A stretch of DNA of 8,064 bases from Acidobacteriota bacterium. GTDB lineage: Bacteria > Acidobacteriota > Terriglobia > Terriglobales > Acidobacteriaceae. Below the pieces are notes generated by a model that saw nothing but the letters and a program-made list of their open reading frames with translations, did not search any database and had not been told where the DNA came from. A program made the position numbers and the translations under genes. How positions within the stretch are numbered: position 1 is the stretch's first letter; each line of letters opens with the position of its first letter. This document shows positions 1 to 6,607 of the stretch, piece by piece. The DNA is taken from positions 1 through 8,064 of the forward strand of contig QHVR01000021.1 of the NCBI GenBank assembly GCA_003223595.1, given 5' to 3'.

Positions 1-1960
1 GAAAGCCGGTTAGATTAAAAGTTCCCCCCACAGCGCTGGTAGCACAATATCTGGCGGAGCCGTTATTCGGGTCGGGACATTGACCGGGTCCGTAAGAGTC
101 GGGCAAAGGAACCGAAACAGGCGGCACGTGATCATAAAGTCCGCCGCCCTCGTCGTACGTCAGAATGAAGATCGAGTCCTTCCACGCGTCACTCGCCATG
201 AGCGCGGAAATGATCGATTGGACGTAAGCGGCGCCTCGCTGAAGGTCAACGCTGGGATTGGGATGCTCATCTGTGTTGCTCGCCCCGGCTCCACCGTCAA
301 TAAAAATTACCTCCGGCAGCACTTTGTCGGGATCGCAGGGGCCAGAGCTACAGGTCCCGGCTAGCCGATTCATTAAATCGCTTACCGGAAAGGTCTTCGG
401 CTGGATCGCGGGATCCTGGAAATCCGCAAAATTGGACAGGAAAATTGAGTCTTTGTAGTAATAAATCCAGCTGACATTGGCCGTATTCATCGCACGAAAG
501 AGGGTTGGTGCGGCGTACAAAGGATGGCCTCCGCCGTCGGGGAACTCATGTCCAAACGAGGTTGCCGCCATCAGAAACAAGCGGTTGGGAACTGTATTAC
601 CCAGAACGGGAGAGTACCAGGTATCGCTCGTCGCGAAGAACGTCGCCAGATCGTAATAAAAAGGGAGATCCTGCTCATTGTAATAGCCCATCGCCCTCGT
701 GCCATTGGGATCAATGGTGTTGCTGGCGATGGTCGCGCTATCCAAGAAGCCCGACATCGCAAAAGAGCTTGAAGTGAAATTCGTCGTCGTGGCCCAGGCC
801 GAGTCTCCCCCGACGAGAGCCACGTCATGATGGCTTTCACCCCAGTCTGGCCTGGTATTGTTCGTGCACACAGTTGCCTGATGGAACGGCTGAACCTTTG
901 CGCCCGTGTGAGCGTTAGTGAGCGTCACTTTGGGATCGAAGCCATCCACCGTCCGCTGGTCGTTGATGCCGAACTGCGCCAGTCGGGCCGCGCGATAGGC
1001 TCCAAGTTGTCCGAAATAATTATCAAACGAGCGGTTCTCTTGCGCCATAAAGAAGATGTGCTTGATAACTCCCGCCTTGGCTGCACTTACCGTCACGGTG
1101 GTTGACTGTGTGATGGAGTTATCCGTAGATATCACGGCGGTTGCAGTGTACGTACTGGTGGAGGAGGGAGTTACTATGGTCGTGCCCTCTGGCAGCGCAC
1201 AAGGATTACATACCACAGCGCCGGCCCCGTCAGTAATACTAAGAGAACTTGGGCTTCCGTTTGCCACCCGCCACGCGAGCGTTGACGTCTGTCCTGGCGC
1301 AATTGTATTTGGACTGGCTGTCAAGGCCAAGACTACGGGAACCAACACGGTGACCGATTGGGGACCCACGCTACCACCCGGCCCGGTCGCCGTGATTGAG
1401 AAAACTGTTGTTGTGCTCACAGGAACCACAGCCGAGCCCGACGTGGGAAGCGTTATGGCATCCTCGGGCATCGGAATGCTAGGAGTGATCGTGACGGAGG
1501 TCGCATTCTGCGTCGCCCATGTGAGAGTCGTGGTTTGGCCGCTGTTAACTGTGCTTGGGCTGGCGCTGAATTGGGTGATGGTAGGAGTTACCGCTTGCAG
1601 GACTTGAACTGTGGCGGATTGAGCCGGGGTGTTCCCGCCATCCCCCGCCGCCACGGCAGAGTAAGTCGTCGTCTGGCTCGGTGAGTCTGTCACCGAACCC
1701 ACGACCTTGGAACTCGTGATCAATGTCCGCGCAGACGACCCGGCCGTGGCTGTGATCGTCACCGATGCGGCATTAGTCGCGTTCCAATTCAGGGTAACAC
1801 TCTGTCCTGAACTGATTGAATTTGTATTTGCAGAGAAAACTAAAGTTGGCGGAGTCGAGCCTTTGCCCGTACTTGCTCTACTGCTGCTGGAGCAAGAGGA
1901 CAAGCACAAGGCCGTCGCGATCAACCCGAGGGCAATCCCGCGAAAACAGATTGTTGTCAT
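1..1960 (-). CDS. Ig-like repeat lipoprotein with AcpA/phospholipase C-type phosphoesterase domain (C-terminus cut by window edge)
   Basis: The frame reads open for 653 codons from the ATG at 1960-1958 to the left edge, so the C-terminus lies outside the window. Residues 1-23 are a lipoprotein signal: an Arg-containing start, a hydrophobic stretch (GIALGLIATALCL) and the lipobox LSSC with Cys23. Residues about 38-293 hold roughly three Ig-like modules with the recurring pattern 'SGQ(T/S)xTLxW...TTTYSxTA', a style common in Acidobacteriota exported proteins. The catalytic domain starts near 298 with IKHIFFMAQENRSFDNYFG and continues with GYYNEQDLPFYYDLATFF (425-442), PVLGNTVPNR (451-460) and ILTYDEGGGLYDHVPP (599-614). 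These are hallmarks of the phosphoesterase family that includes acid phosphatase AcpA and bacterial phospholipase C. By analogy E308, N309, T456, D603 and E604 would be metal ligands or the nucleophile. The likely role is extracytoplasmic hydrolysis of phosphomonoesters or phospholipids; substrate is not predictable. No Shine-Dalgarno precedes the ATG, but the signal peptide fits this start well. Confidence 0.9.
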   Translation of the reverse strand, partial: MTTICFRGIALGLIATALCLSSCSSSSRASTGKGSTPPTLVFSANTNSISSGQSVTLNWNATNAASVTITATAGSSARTLITSSKVVGSVTDSPSQTTTYSAVAAGDGGNTPAQSATVQVLQAVTPTITQFSASPSTVNSGQTTTLTWATQNATSVTITPSIPMPEDAITLPTSGSAVVPVSTTTVFSITATGPGGSVGPQSVTVLVPVVLALTASPNTIAPGQTSTLAWRVANGSPSSLSITDGAGAVVCNPCALPEGTTIVTPSSTSTYTATAVISTDNSITQSTTVTVSAAKAGVIKHIFFMAQENRSFDNYFGQLGAYRAARLAQFGINDQRTVDGFDPKVTLTNAHTGAKVQPFHQATVCTNNTRPDWGESHHDVALVGGDSAWATTTNFTSSSFAMSGFLDSATIASNTIDPNGTRAMGYYNEQDLPFYYDLATFFATSDTWYSPVLGNTVPNRLFLMAATSFGHEFPDGGGHPLYAAPTLFRAMNTANVSWIYYYKDSIFLSNFADFQDPAIQPKTFPVSDLMNRLAGTCSSGPCDPDKVLPEVIFIDGGAGASNTDEHPNPSVDLQRGAAYVQSIISALMASDAWKDSIFILTYDEGGGLYDHVPPVSVPLPDSYGPGQCPDPNNGSARYCATSAVGGTFNLTGF

Positions 1961-2256
1961 TCGTCGTGTGCGGCGCTGAAGAAAGAAGTCGCTATCGACG
2001 TGCGACCAAGTAGATGCCAGAGTGGCTGCGGATGGTTGCCGCGCATTCGACCTAAATCCGGCAAGGATTACGGGTCCCAAAACCCCCACTGGTGACAGCA
2101 AGCTGTTCGCCCACTTGAGCCCGTCATCTTCGGTGATCAGTAACGCATAGCCAGAATGTGGGAAGCGCTAAGCGGGGCAATCTCGGGGTTGGAGCCATGA
2201 CCTTCACAGGAGAGAACTTCTTTCGCCTGAACGTGTTGCCTCAAACCCGATAGGAT

Positions 2257-2283
2257 TTCCGGTCGATCCTGTGCGACCCGGAA
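2257..2283. other. Inverted repeat, bulged hairpin
   Basis: TTCCGGTCG (2257-2265) pairs with CGACCCGGAA (2274-2283) across an 8-base loop, giving nine base pairs with one bulged C. There is no T-tract directly after either arm, so it is not a typical intrinsic terminator. It could be an operator or an mRNA leader structure, but it lies about 145 bases before the promoter predicted at 2429, so it would not be in that transcript. The function is unknown. Confidence 0.35.
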
Positions 2284-2391
2284 GATGGCTGCGAAGCGTG
2301 TTTTCTTGGTTCGCTAACGACTTAAGGTTGAGTGATGAAAAACAGATCTTCAAAGCCTTAATCCGGTTTTGCAAACGTCGTCGCTAGCGCT

Positions 2392-2408
2392 GGCTACCGT
2401 GCGGCTAC
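2392..2408. repeat. Spaced direct repeat GGCTAC, 11-base period
   Basis: GGCTAC occurs at 2392-2397 and again at 2403-2408, one DNA helical turn apart, ending 20 bases before the predicted -35 box at 2429. The geometry would suit an activator binding on one face of the helix. With only six bases per copy, coincidence is quite possible. Confidence 0.2.
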
Positions 2409-2428
2409 TCCGCCGAGACCGTGATTCG

Positions 2429-2457
2429 TTGAAAAAGGCGGATTACGTTGGTATCAT
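2429..2457 (+). promoter_or_regulatory. Predicted sigma70-type promoter for the rightward sugar operon
   Basis: TTGAAA at 2429-2434 is a close match to the -35 consensus, followed by a 17-base spacer and TATCAT at 2452-2457 as the -10 box. Transcription would begin near 2464, leaving a leader of about 42 bases before the TTG start at 2506. The spacing, the match to both boxes and the position ahead of a gene with a good ribosome binding site support the call. Acidobacteriota promoters are less well characterised than those of enterobacteria, so this stays a prediction. Confidence 0.55.
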
Positions 2458-2493
2458 TCCTCGCCTTCTCTGTTCCCTCCGCCACTTCATAAA

Positions 2494-2499
2494 GGGAGA
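2494..2499 (+). promoter_or_regulatory. Ribosome binding site that fixes a TTG start
   Basis: GGGAGA sits 6 bases ahead of the TTG at 2506. An in-frame TAG at 2503-2505 directly precedes that TTG, so no earlier start is possible. The Rossmann glycine motif begins by residue 9, so a later start would destroy the fold. TTG at 2506 is therefore the start. Confidence 0.75.
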
Positions 2500-2505
2500 A
2501 CGTAG

Positions 2506-3591
2506 TTGCCCCTCAGGATTGCACTCGTTGGTTGCGGCAAAGCCGCGGAAAACCATGTCGCGCAAATTCAGCACATCCCGGATGCCGATCTGGTGGCTGT
2601 GTGCGATCGCGAACCCATCATGGCCGAGCAACTAGGTTCAAGGTACGATGTGCGCCAATGCTACAGCGATTACGGCGAGATGCTGGAGAAGGAGCGGCCC
2701 GATGTCGTGCACATCACTGCACCTCCACAAGTCCACTTGGGTCTCGCGACGATGGCCTTCGAAACGGGTTGCCACGTTCTCATAGAGAAACCGGCGACCT
2801 GCTCTTATGCAGCGACCGAGCAATTGTTATCGAGGGCAGAGGCTGCGGGTCGGAAACTGACGGTGGCATGGGGACACTATTTCGACCCGATTGCCCGCGA
2901 CCTGCGCCACTTGTTGCAGTCGGCGGCCATTGGCGAGGTGGTCCATTTAAATAGCCACTTTGGCTACAACCTAACCGGGCCATTTGCCAGGCCCGTTCTC
3001 AACGATCCGGATCATTGGGTTCGCGGACTTCCGGCACAATTGATCTACAACGTTGCGGACCATATTTTTAACAAAATCTGTGAATACTTGCCGGGTGACG
3101 ATCCCTCTGTAGAAACCGTGATTTGGGCGGGCCAGTCGTCCTTGCAACACGACATGCCGAGCGAAATGCGCGTTCTCATCAAGGATGACAGGGTAACGGC
3201 GACCGCTGTCTTCTCTTCGGAAATACGTCCGGTGCTTCACCGCTTCCAGGTGTTTGGCACCAGGGGAAGCGCGTCACTCGATTTCACATCAGGAATCCTG
3301 TGCATCGATCGGCCTCCCCGTCATCGTGGCGCAGTCGGTGCACTGCTGAGCGGATACGAAGAAGCCTGGGGACGGCTCAAGTACGCCAACAGGAACATGG
3401 TCCGCATGACAAAAGGCGAATTCGGCTACTTTTCGGGTCTGCAGTACCTAATTCGCTCCTTCTACCGCTCGATCGTTCGCGACGACCCAGTTCCTATCCC
3501 CCACGATCTGATCTTGAGAGTTTCCAGGTTGACGGATCGTGTTCTATTGGACGCGAGGGGCGCAGAATGCAAAGAGAAATTGATTGCCTAG
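2506..3591 (+). CDS. Gfo/Idh/MocA-family NAD(P)-dependent sugar oxidoreductase
   Basis: This 361-residue protein has the usual length and layout of the family: an N-terminal Rossmann domain and a C-terminal alpha/beta substrate domain. Visible motifs are RIALVGCGKAAENHV (residues 4-18, dinucleotide binding), HITAPPQVHLGLATMAFETG (69-88) and the signature VLIEKPA (91-97), with K95 as the expected catalytic lysine. Members oxidise or reduce sugars, inositols or sugar nucleotides in the cytoplasm. The second signature, usually D-x-G-x-H-x-x-D, reads N182-V-A-D-H186-I-F-N189, so the histidine is kept but the usual aspartate is Asn. In Bacillus inositol dehydrogenase the equivalent Asp and His assist catalysis, so the reaction may differ from the textbook one. 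It uses a TTG start with a strong ribosome binding site and is the first gene of a probable three-gene operon. The stop overlaps the next gene. The substrate is unknown. Confidence 0.9.
   Translation: MPLRIALVGCGKAAENHVAQIQHIPDADLVAVCDREPIMAEQLGSRYDVRQCYSDYGEMLEKERPDVVHITAPPQVHLGLATMAFETGCHVLIEKPATCSYAATEQLLSRAEAAGRKLTVAWGHYFDPIARDLRHLLQSAAIGEVVHLNSHFGYNLTGPFARPVLNDPDHWVRGLPAQLIYNVADHIFNKICEYLPGDDPSVETVIWAGQSSLQHDMPSEMRVLIKDDRVTATAVFSSEIRPVLHRFQVFGTRGSASLDFTSGILCIDRPPRHRGAVGALLSGYEEAWGRLKYANRNMVRMTKGEFGYFSGLQYLIRSFYRSIVRDDPVPIPHDLILRVSRLTDRVLLDARGAECKEKLIA
3555..3560 (+). promoter_or_regulatory. Internal ribosome binding site selecting the epimerase start
   Basis: GAGGGG lies 6 bases before the ATG at 3567, inside the end of the oxidoreductase gene. 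It decides the start: the same frame is open upstream to 3300, but only this ATG has a ribosome binding site and gives a protein beginning directly at the Rossmann fold (IDCLVTGATGFLG). Confidence 0.75.
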
Positions 3592-4619
3592 TTACAGGAG
3601 CAACCGGCTTCCTCGGCCGGGCGGTTGTAAATGGGCTGCTCGCGAACGGAGCTTCGGTTCGATGTCTGATCCGGCCGGGCTATAACCTGCTGCCTGAGCA
3701 GTCATTGGCCACACTGCTTGCACAATCGGCAAACTCCCACATGGTGCAGGGCAACCTTCTCTCTCCGGAGCACACGGCGCAAGCAGTGGATGGGGTGCGA
3801 GTCGTCTATCATCTGGCGGCGGAGACGCGCGGCTTGCCGGCCACCGTTTTCGCGGGCACTGTTGTGGGCTCGAAGAATTTGTTGAAGGCGATCCTGCGGG
3901 CCCGCCCCCAACGAGTCGTGCTAATCAGTTCTCTCAACGTTTACGGCCTGGCGAATGCAAGCCCCAGGAACATCGTCACCGAGGATGCGGCCCTCGACAC
4001 GCACCCTGAGAGGAGGGATGCTTACACGCATGCCAAGATCTGGCAAGAGCAGCTCTTTCAGGAATATCTGGCTGGCAGCCGCATCGAACTCACGATCTTG
4101 CGCTCGAGTTACATCTACGGACCCGGCCAGAGACAGTTGCCAGTCCGGCTCGGACTGAGTTTAGGTGGCCTATTGCTGCAGGCCCGCTCCAGAAGAAAGC
4201 TGGCAATAACCTATATTGACAACTGCGCGAATGCGGTTATCTTTTGCGGCACAAAACCCGAAGCCGCCAATGAAGCCTACAACGTTGTCGATGATGATGC
4301 ACCGACGGGTGTCGAGTATCTCGAACGATATCGCCGGTGCACTAACCAGCTTTGCGCAGTGCGCTTGCCGTTCGCCGTGCTTTTGGCGCTGTGTTATGTG
4401 AATCGGCTTGGCAATGCATGGAGCGCTGGGCAGATTCCCCTCATACTTACGCGTTACAAAGCGGCCTGCTCCTGGAGAGGCCACCAGTTTTCAAGCCAGA
4501 AACTCAGAGACCTGGGGTGGCGGCAACCGATATCTACAGAAGAGGCATTGGCGCTCGCGTTTCCGGATCCTGCCTCAGCCAAGCAGCCGCTGGACCTGCC
4601 GCTCCGGAGCGCCTCATGA
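3567..4619 (+). CDS. NAD(P)-dependent epimerase/dehydratase, extended SDR family
   Basis: A 350-residue extended short-chain dehydrogenase/reductase. The cofactor motif TGATGFLG is at residues 10-17, YHLAA at 81-85, and the catalytic elements are SSLNVYG (121-127) with the expected Ser, and Y153-T-H-A-K157, the YxxxK pair. RSSYIYGPG (179-187) is a typical substrate-side loop. Members of this family epimerise, dehydrate or reduce nucleotide sugars; related branches act on flavonols or sterols. The C-terminal part, with RYKAACSWRGHQFSSQKLRDLGW, resembles the reductase-like branch, so sugar-nucleotide epimerase is only one option. The gene overlaps the upstream oxidoreductase by 25 bases, implying shared transcription and probably coupled translation, and both enzymes may act on the same sugar. 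The frame extends upstream to 3300, but those extra 89 residues are the oxidoreductase gene read out of frame. Confidence 0.88.
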   Translation: MQREIDCLVTGATGFLGRAVVNGLLANGASVRCLIRPGYNLLPEQSLATLLAQSANSHMVQGNLLSPEHTAQAVDGVRVVYHLAAETRGLPATVFAGTVVGSKNLLKAILRARPQRVVLISSLNVYGLANASPRNIVTEDAALDTHPERRDAYTHAKIWQEQLFQEYLAGSRIELTILRSSYIYGPGQRQLPVRLGLSLGGLLLQARSRRKLAITYIDNCANAVIFCGTKPEAANEAYNVVDDDAPTGVEYLERYRRCTNQLCAVRLPFAVLLALCYVNRLGNAWSAGQIPLILTRYKAACSWRGHQFSSQKLRDLGWRQPISTEEALALAFPDPASAKQPLDLPLRSAS

Positions 4620-4698
4620 AGTTCTGACTGCGGCAGCACACCAAAGCCAGACATCTCACTTACGTCGACACGATGCGAGCCGCTTAACGCACGAGCCC

Positions 4699-4703
4699 GG
4701 GAG
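4699..4703 (+). promoter_or_regulatory. Ribosome binding site for a TTG start
   Basis: GGGAG is 5 bases ahead of the TTG at 4709. An in-frame TAA at 4685-4687 leaves no ATG, GTG or other TTG between it and 4709, and the next in-frame Met is residue 52, well inside the fold. The site lies within an 8-base tandem repeat, GAGCCCGG at 4693-4700 followed by GAGCCCG at 4701-4707. Confidence 0.6.
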
Positions 4704-4708
4704 CCCGT

Positions 4709-5785
4709 TTGGCTACTTTGAAAGTACTCATCATCGGTCCTTCGCCACGCGGGATTGTCGGTGGCCAGGAGGTTGAGGCGGAACTTCTTTGCCGGAAGTG
4801 GCAAGACGATCCGGATCTCGCCGTTTCGTTTCTGCCAAGCAACCCCAGCCTTCCAAAATGGATGCGTGAGATCGAGCACATTCCCTTCATTCGCACGCTG
4901 GTTCGCTTTCCGATCTATGCCCGTTCCTTGTGGACTGCGATGTCGCCCGTCGACGTCGCGCACGTCTTCTCCGCATCCTATAGTTCGTTTCTGCTGACCT
5001 GTCTTCCGGCATGGTTGATCTCCCGATGGCAGGGGAAAAGATTTGTACTCAACTATCACACGGCCCGCAGCTGGGAGAAGTTCGCCGCCTCCAGGCTCGT
5101 GCGATTCGTACTCAGCCGAACGGCAAACATCGTAGTCCCTTCAGCTTATCTGGCTGCGAAGTTTGCGGAAGCCGGCCTGTCCGTCTCCATTGTGCCCAAC
5201 ATCATCCGTGATCAGTTCCACTATCGTCCCCGAACGAACCTGCTTCCAACGATACTCTGCGCGCGGAACTTGAGCCCGGACTATGGAATTGATGTGATCA
5301 TTCATGCCTTTGCCGTGGTACAGGCATATTACCCCGACGCGGTACTCTATCTGGTCGGAGATGGGCCTTTGCGCCCAGACCTGGAGGCTCTGGTTCGGCG
5401 CCTTGGACTCTCGGCCGTGGAGTTTTGTGGCACCGTCTCAAACGAACAGATGCCAGGATGGTACGAACGCGCTGACCTCTTTGTTAACGCATCCTTCCTC
5501 GACAATGCTCCGCTCTCTATCGTCGAAGCGATGGCCTGCGGCATGCCTGTGGTGACGACCGCAGCCGGCGGTATTCCGTGGATGGTCATCCATGAAGTGA
5601 CGGCTCTCATTGCGCCTGTGGGAGATCCGCAGGCCTTGGCGGAGCAGGTACTCCGACTGCTTCGAGAAAAAGACCTGGCGGCGAAGATCGCTCGACAGGC
5701 GCATGACGCATTGGGGAGCTACTGCTGGTCGTCGGTACGAGCGAAATGGCTCGAAGTGTATGGTGCCGGACCTGCGGCATCATAA
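4709..5785 (+). CDS. Glycosyltransferase, GT4-type (GT-B fold)
   Basis: This 358-residue protein matches the length and two-domain layout of GT4 retaining glycosyltransferases. The N-terminal domain opens with KVLIIGPSPRGIVGGQEVEAE (residues 5-25), where the GG loop is typical of the acceptor/donor cleft. It continues through VLNYHTARSWEKF (113-125) and VVPSAYLAAKFAEAG (142-156). The C-terminal donor domain shows LYLVGDGPLRPDLE (213-226), VEFCGTVSNEQMPGWYERADLFVNAS (in part, 237-262) and DNAPLSIVEAMACGMPVVTT (265-284). In the family's E-x7-E motif the second Glu is E273 and the first position is D265, a variant seen in the 'N-x-P-L-S-I' branch. The role is transfer of a sugar from a nucleotide donor in the cytoplasm, probably for exopolysaccharide, capsule or lipopolysaccharide. 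Donor and acceptor cannot be inferred. It begins 89 bases after the epimerase, most likely in the same operon. Confidence 0.9.
   Translation: MATLKVLIIGPSPRGIVGGQEVEAELLCRKWQDDPDLAVSFLPSNPSLPKWMREIEHIPFIRTLVRFPIYARSLWTAMSPVDVAHVFSASYSSFLLTCLPAWLISRWQGKRFVLNYHTARSWEKFAASRLVRFVLSRTANIVVPSAYLAAKFAEAGLSVSIVPNIIRDQFHYRPRTNLLPTILCARNLSPDYGIDVIIHAFAVVQAYYPDAVLYLVGDGPLRPDLEALVRRLGLSAVEFCGTVSNEQMPGWYERADLFVNASFLDNAPLSIVEAMACGMPVVTTAAGGIPWMVIHEVTALIAPVGDPQALAEQVLRLLREKDLAAKIARQAHDALGSYCWSSVRAKWLEVYGAGPAAS
5760..5783. terminator. Possible hairpin at the convergent gene junction
   Basis: ATGGTGCCG (5760-5768) and CGGCATCAT (5775-5783) can form a nine-base-pair stem with one G-U pair and a 6-base loop, overlapping the glycosyltransferase stop codon. 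It lies between two convergent genes whose stops are only 31 bases apart. No T-run follows on either strand, so it is at best a weak or Rho-assisted terminator and may just be coding sequence. Confidence 0.2.
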
Positions 5786-5816
5786 GCGGCGTGCGCCTGA
5801 GCACCGTCTGGATCGT

Positions 5817-6590
5817 CTATACGGGCCAGAGCATGCGGGCTCCTGTGATCAACAGCAGGGCACACAAGATTCGGCGCAGCCAGAGCATGGGAACGCGCGT
5901 AGCCAGATGCGAGCCCAGCAACCCGCCTGGTATGGAGCCAACCAGCAGCGTCAGTACCAGAGTGGGATCCACATTTCCTAGCCGAAAATGCAGAAGCCCC
6001 GTGACTCCGGTCAGCACCACCGCATGCACAATGTCAGTTCCAACATTGATTTTGGGCGGGAAACTGTAGAAGAGCAACAGCAACATCATAATGATGCTTC
6101 CCGAACCCACCGAGGTCATCCCGACCAAAAAACCCGCGACTAGACCGATGCAGACCATCCCGGCGAAGCCACTCATGGTGGGCGGACGGTTGACAACGCG
6201 CTCCTCAATTCGCCGCTGGAACAACAACAACAGTGGGATGACGATGAGCAAAATGCCCACTGCGGTCTTGATGAAGTTGTTGACGCCATCACCGTACAAA
6301 TGTCGGATATGCATCAACAGCTTGACCCCGCAAACCGATCCCGGGACGCTGCCGGTGGCCAGCGCCAGCACAACTTTCCGCCTGACGGTTCCTTTTTTCA
6401 GGTGCATCAGGCTGGCGGGTATTTTGGTAAAGAAGTTGAAAAGCGCGTCCGAGCCAACGGCCATAATCGGCGGCACTCTCAACCCGAAGATCAGCACAGG
6501 AAGCAGCAACACGCCGCCCCCCACGCCGCTCATTCCGATGAGAATGCCGACGACAAATCCAACCACAACTTTAACTGCCAGCAGTTCCAT
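5817..6590 (-). CDS. TSUP (TauE/SafE) family membrane transporter, probable sulfur oxyanion permease
   Basis: A 257-residue, strongly hydrophobic protein with about seven to eight membrane segments and a clear internal duplication typical of the 4-toluene sulfonate uptake permease (TSUP) family. Three pairs show the repeat: GILIGMSGVGGG (15-26) with GFLVGMTSVGSG (153-164), VGSDALFNFFTKIPASLMHL (45-64) with VGTDIVHAVVLTGVTGLLHF (183-202), and LATGSVPGSVCG (77-88) with LLVGSIPGGLLG (215-226). Family members move sulfite, sulfonates, sulfoacetate, thiosulfate or other small anions across the inner membrane, as importers or exporters. Its start lies 17 bases after the stop of the ATP sulfurylase/APS kinase gene on the same strand, with only a weak ribosome binding site, so co-transcription and perhaps translational coupling are likely. 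That context favours sulfate uptake or sulfite handling, but the family is broad and direction of transport is unknown. Confidence 0.85.
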   Translation of the reverse strand: MELLAVKVVVGFVVGILIGMSGVGGGVLLLPVLIFGLRVPPIMAVGSDALFNFFTKIPASLMHLKKGTVRRKVVLALATGSVPGSVCGVKLLMHIRHLYGDGVNNFIKTAVGILLIVIPLLLLFQRRIEERVVNRPPTMSGFAGMVCIGLVAGFLVGMTSVGSGSIIMMLLLLFYSFPPKINVGTDIVHAVVLTGVTGLLHFRLGNVDPTLVLTLLVGSIPGGLLGSHLATRVPMLWLRRILCALLLITGARMLWPV

Positions 6591-6607
6591 GGACGCTCAG
6601 CTCGCCC

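Larger units (their letters stand above)
1961..2505. other. 545-base intergenic region between divergent genes
   Basis: This gap separates the leftward phosphoesterase from the rightward oxidoreductase. I see no convincing gene in it. Short frames in all directions are unsupported, including an 18-codon one at 2197-2253. It contains a sigma70-like promoter (2429-2457) for the rightward genes, a spaced direct repeat of GGCTAC just upstream of it, and a bulged hairpin at 2257-2283. The minus-strand frame of the phosphoesterase stays open back to a TAG at 2170-2168, without an ATG. No good promoter for the leftward gene was recognised. Confidence 0.7.

Noticed and set aside
1056..1607. 183-codon plus-strand open frame with hydrophobic, Val/Thr-rich translation
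   Set aside because: It is the complement of the Ig-like repeat region of the phosphoesterase. The repetitive Thr/Ser/Val codons there keep the opposite strand open.
2369..2635. 88-codon plus-strand frame spanning the oxidoreductase start
   Set aside because: It overlaps the oxidoreductase in another frame and includes the predicted promoter; no domain or ribosome binding site supports it.
3300..3566. N-terminal extension of the epimerase frame giving a 439-residue protein
   Set aside because: It overlaps the well-supported oxidoreductase in another frame and has no domain similarity or ribosome binding site. The ATG at 3567 has GAGGGG in front and begins at the Rossmann fold.
4454..5059. 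201-codon minus-strand open frame
   Set aside because: It runs antisense across the end of the epimerase and the start of the glycosyltransferase, both of which carry family motifs; no recognisable fold.
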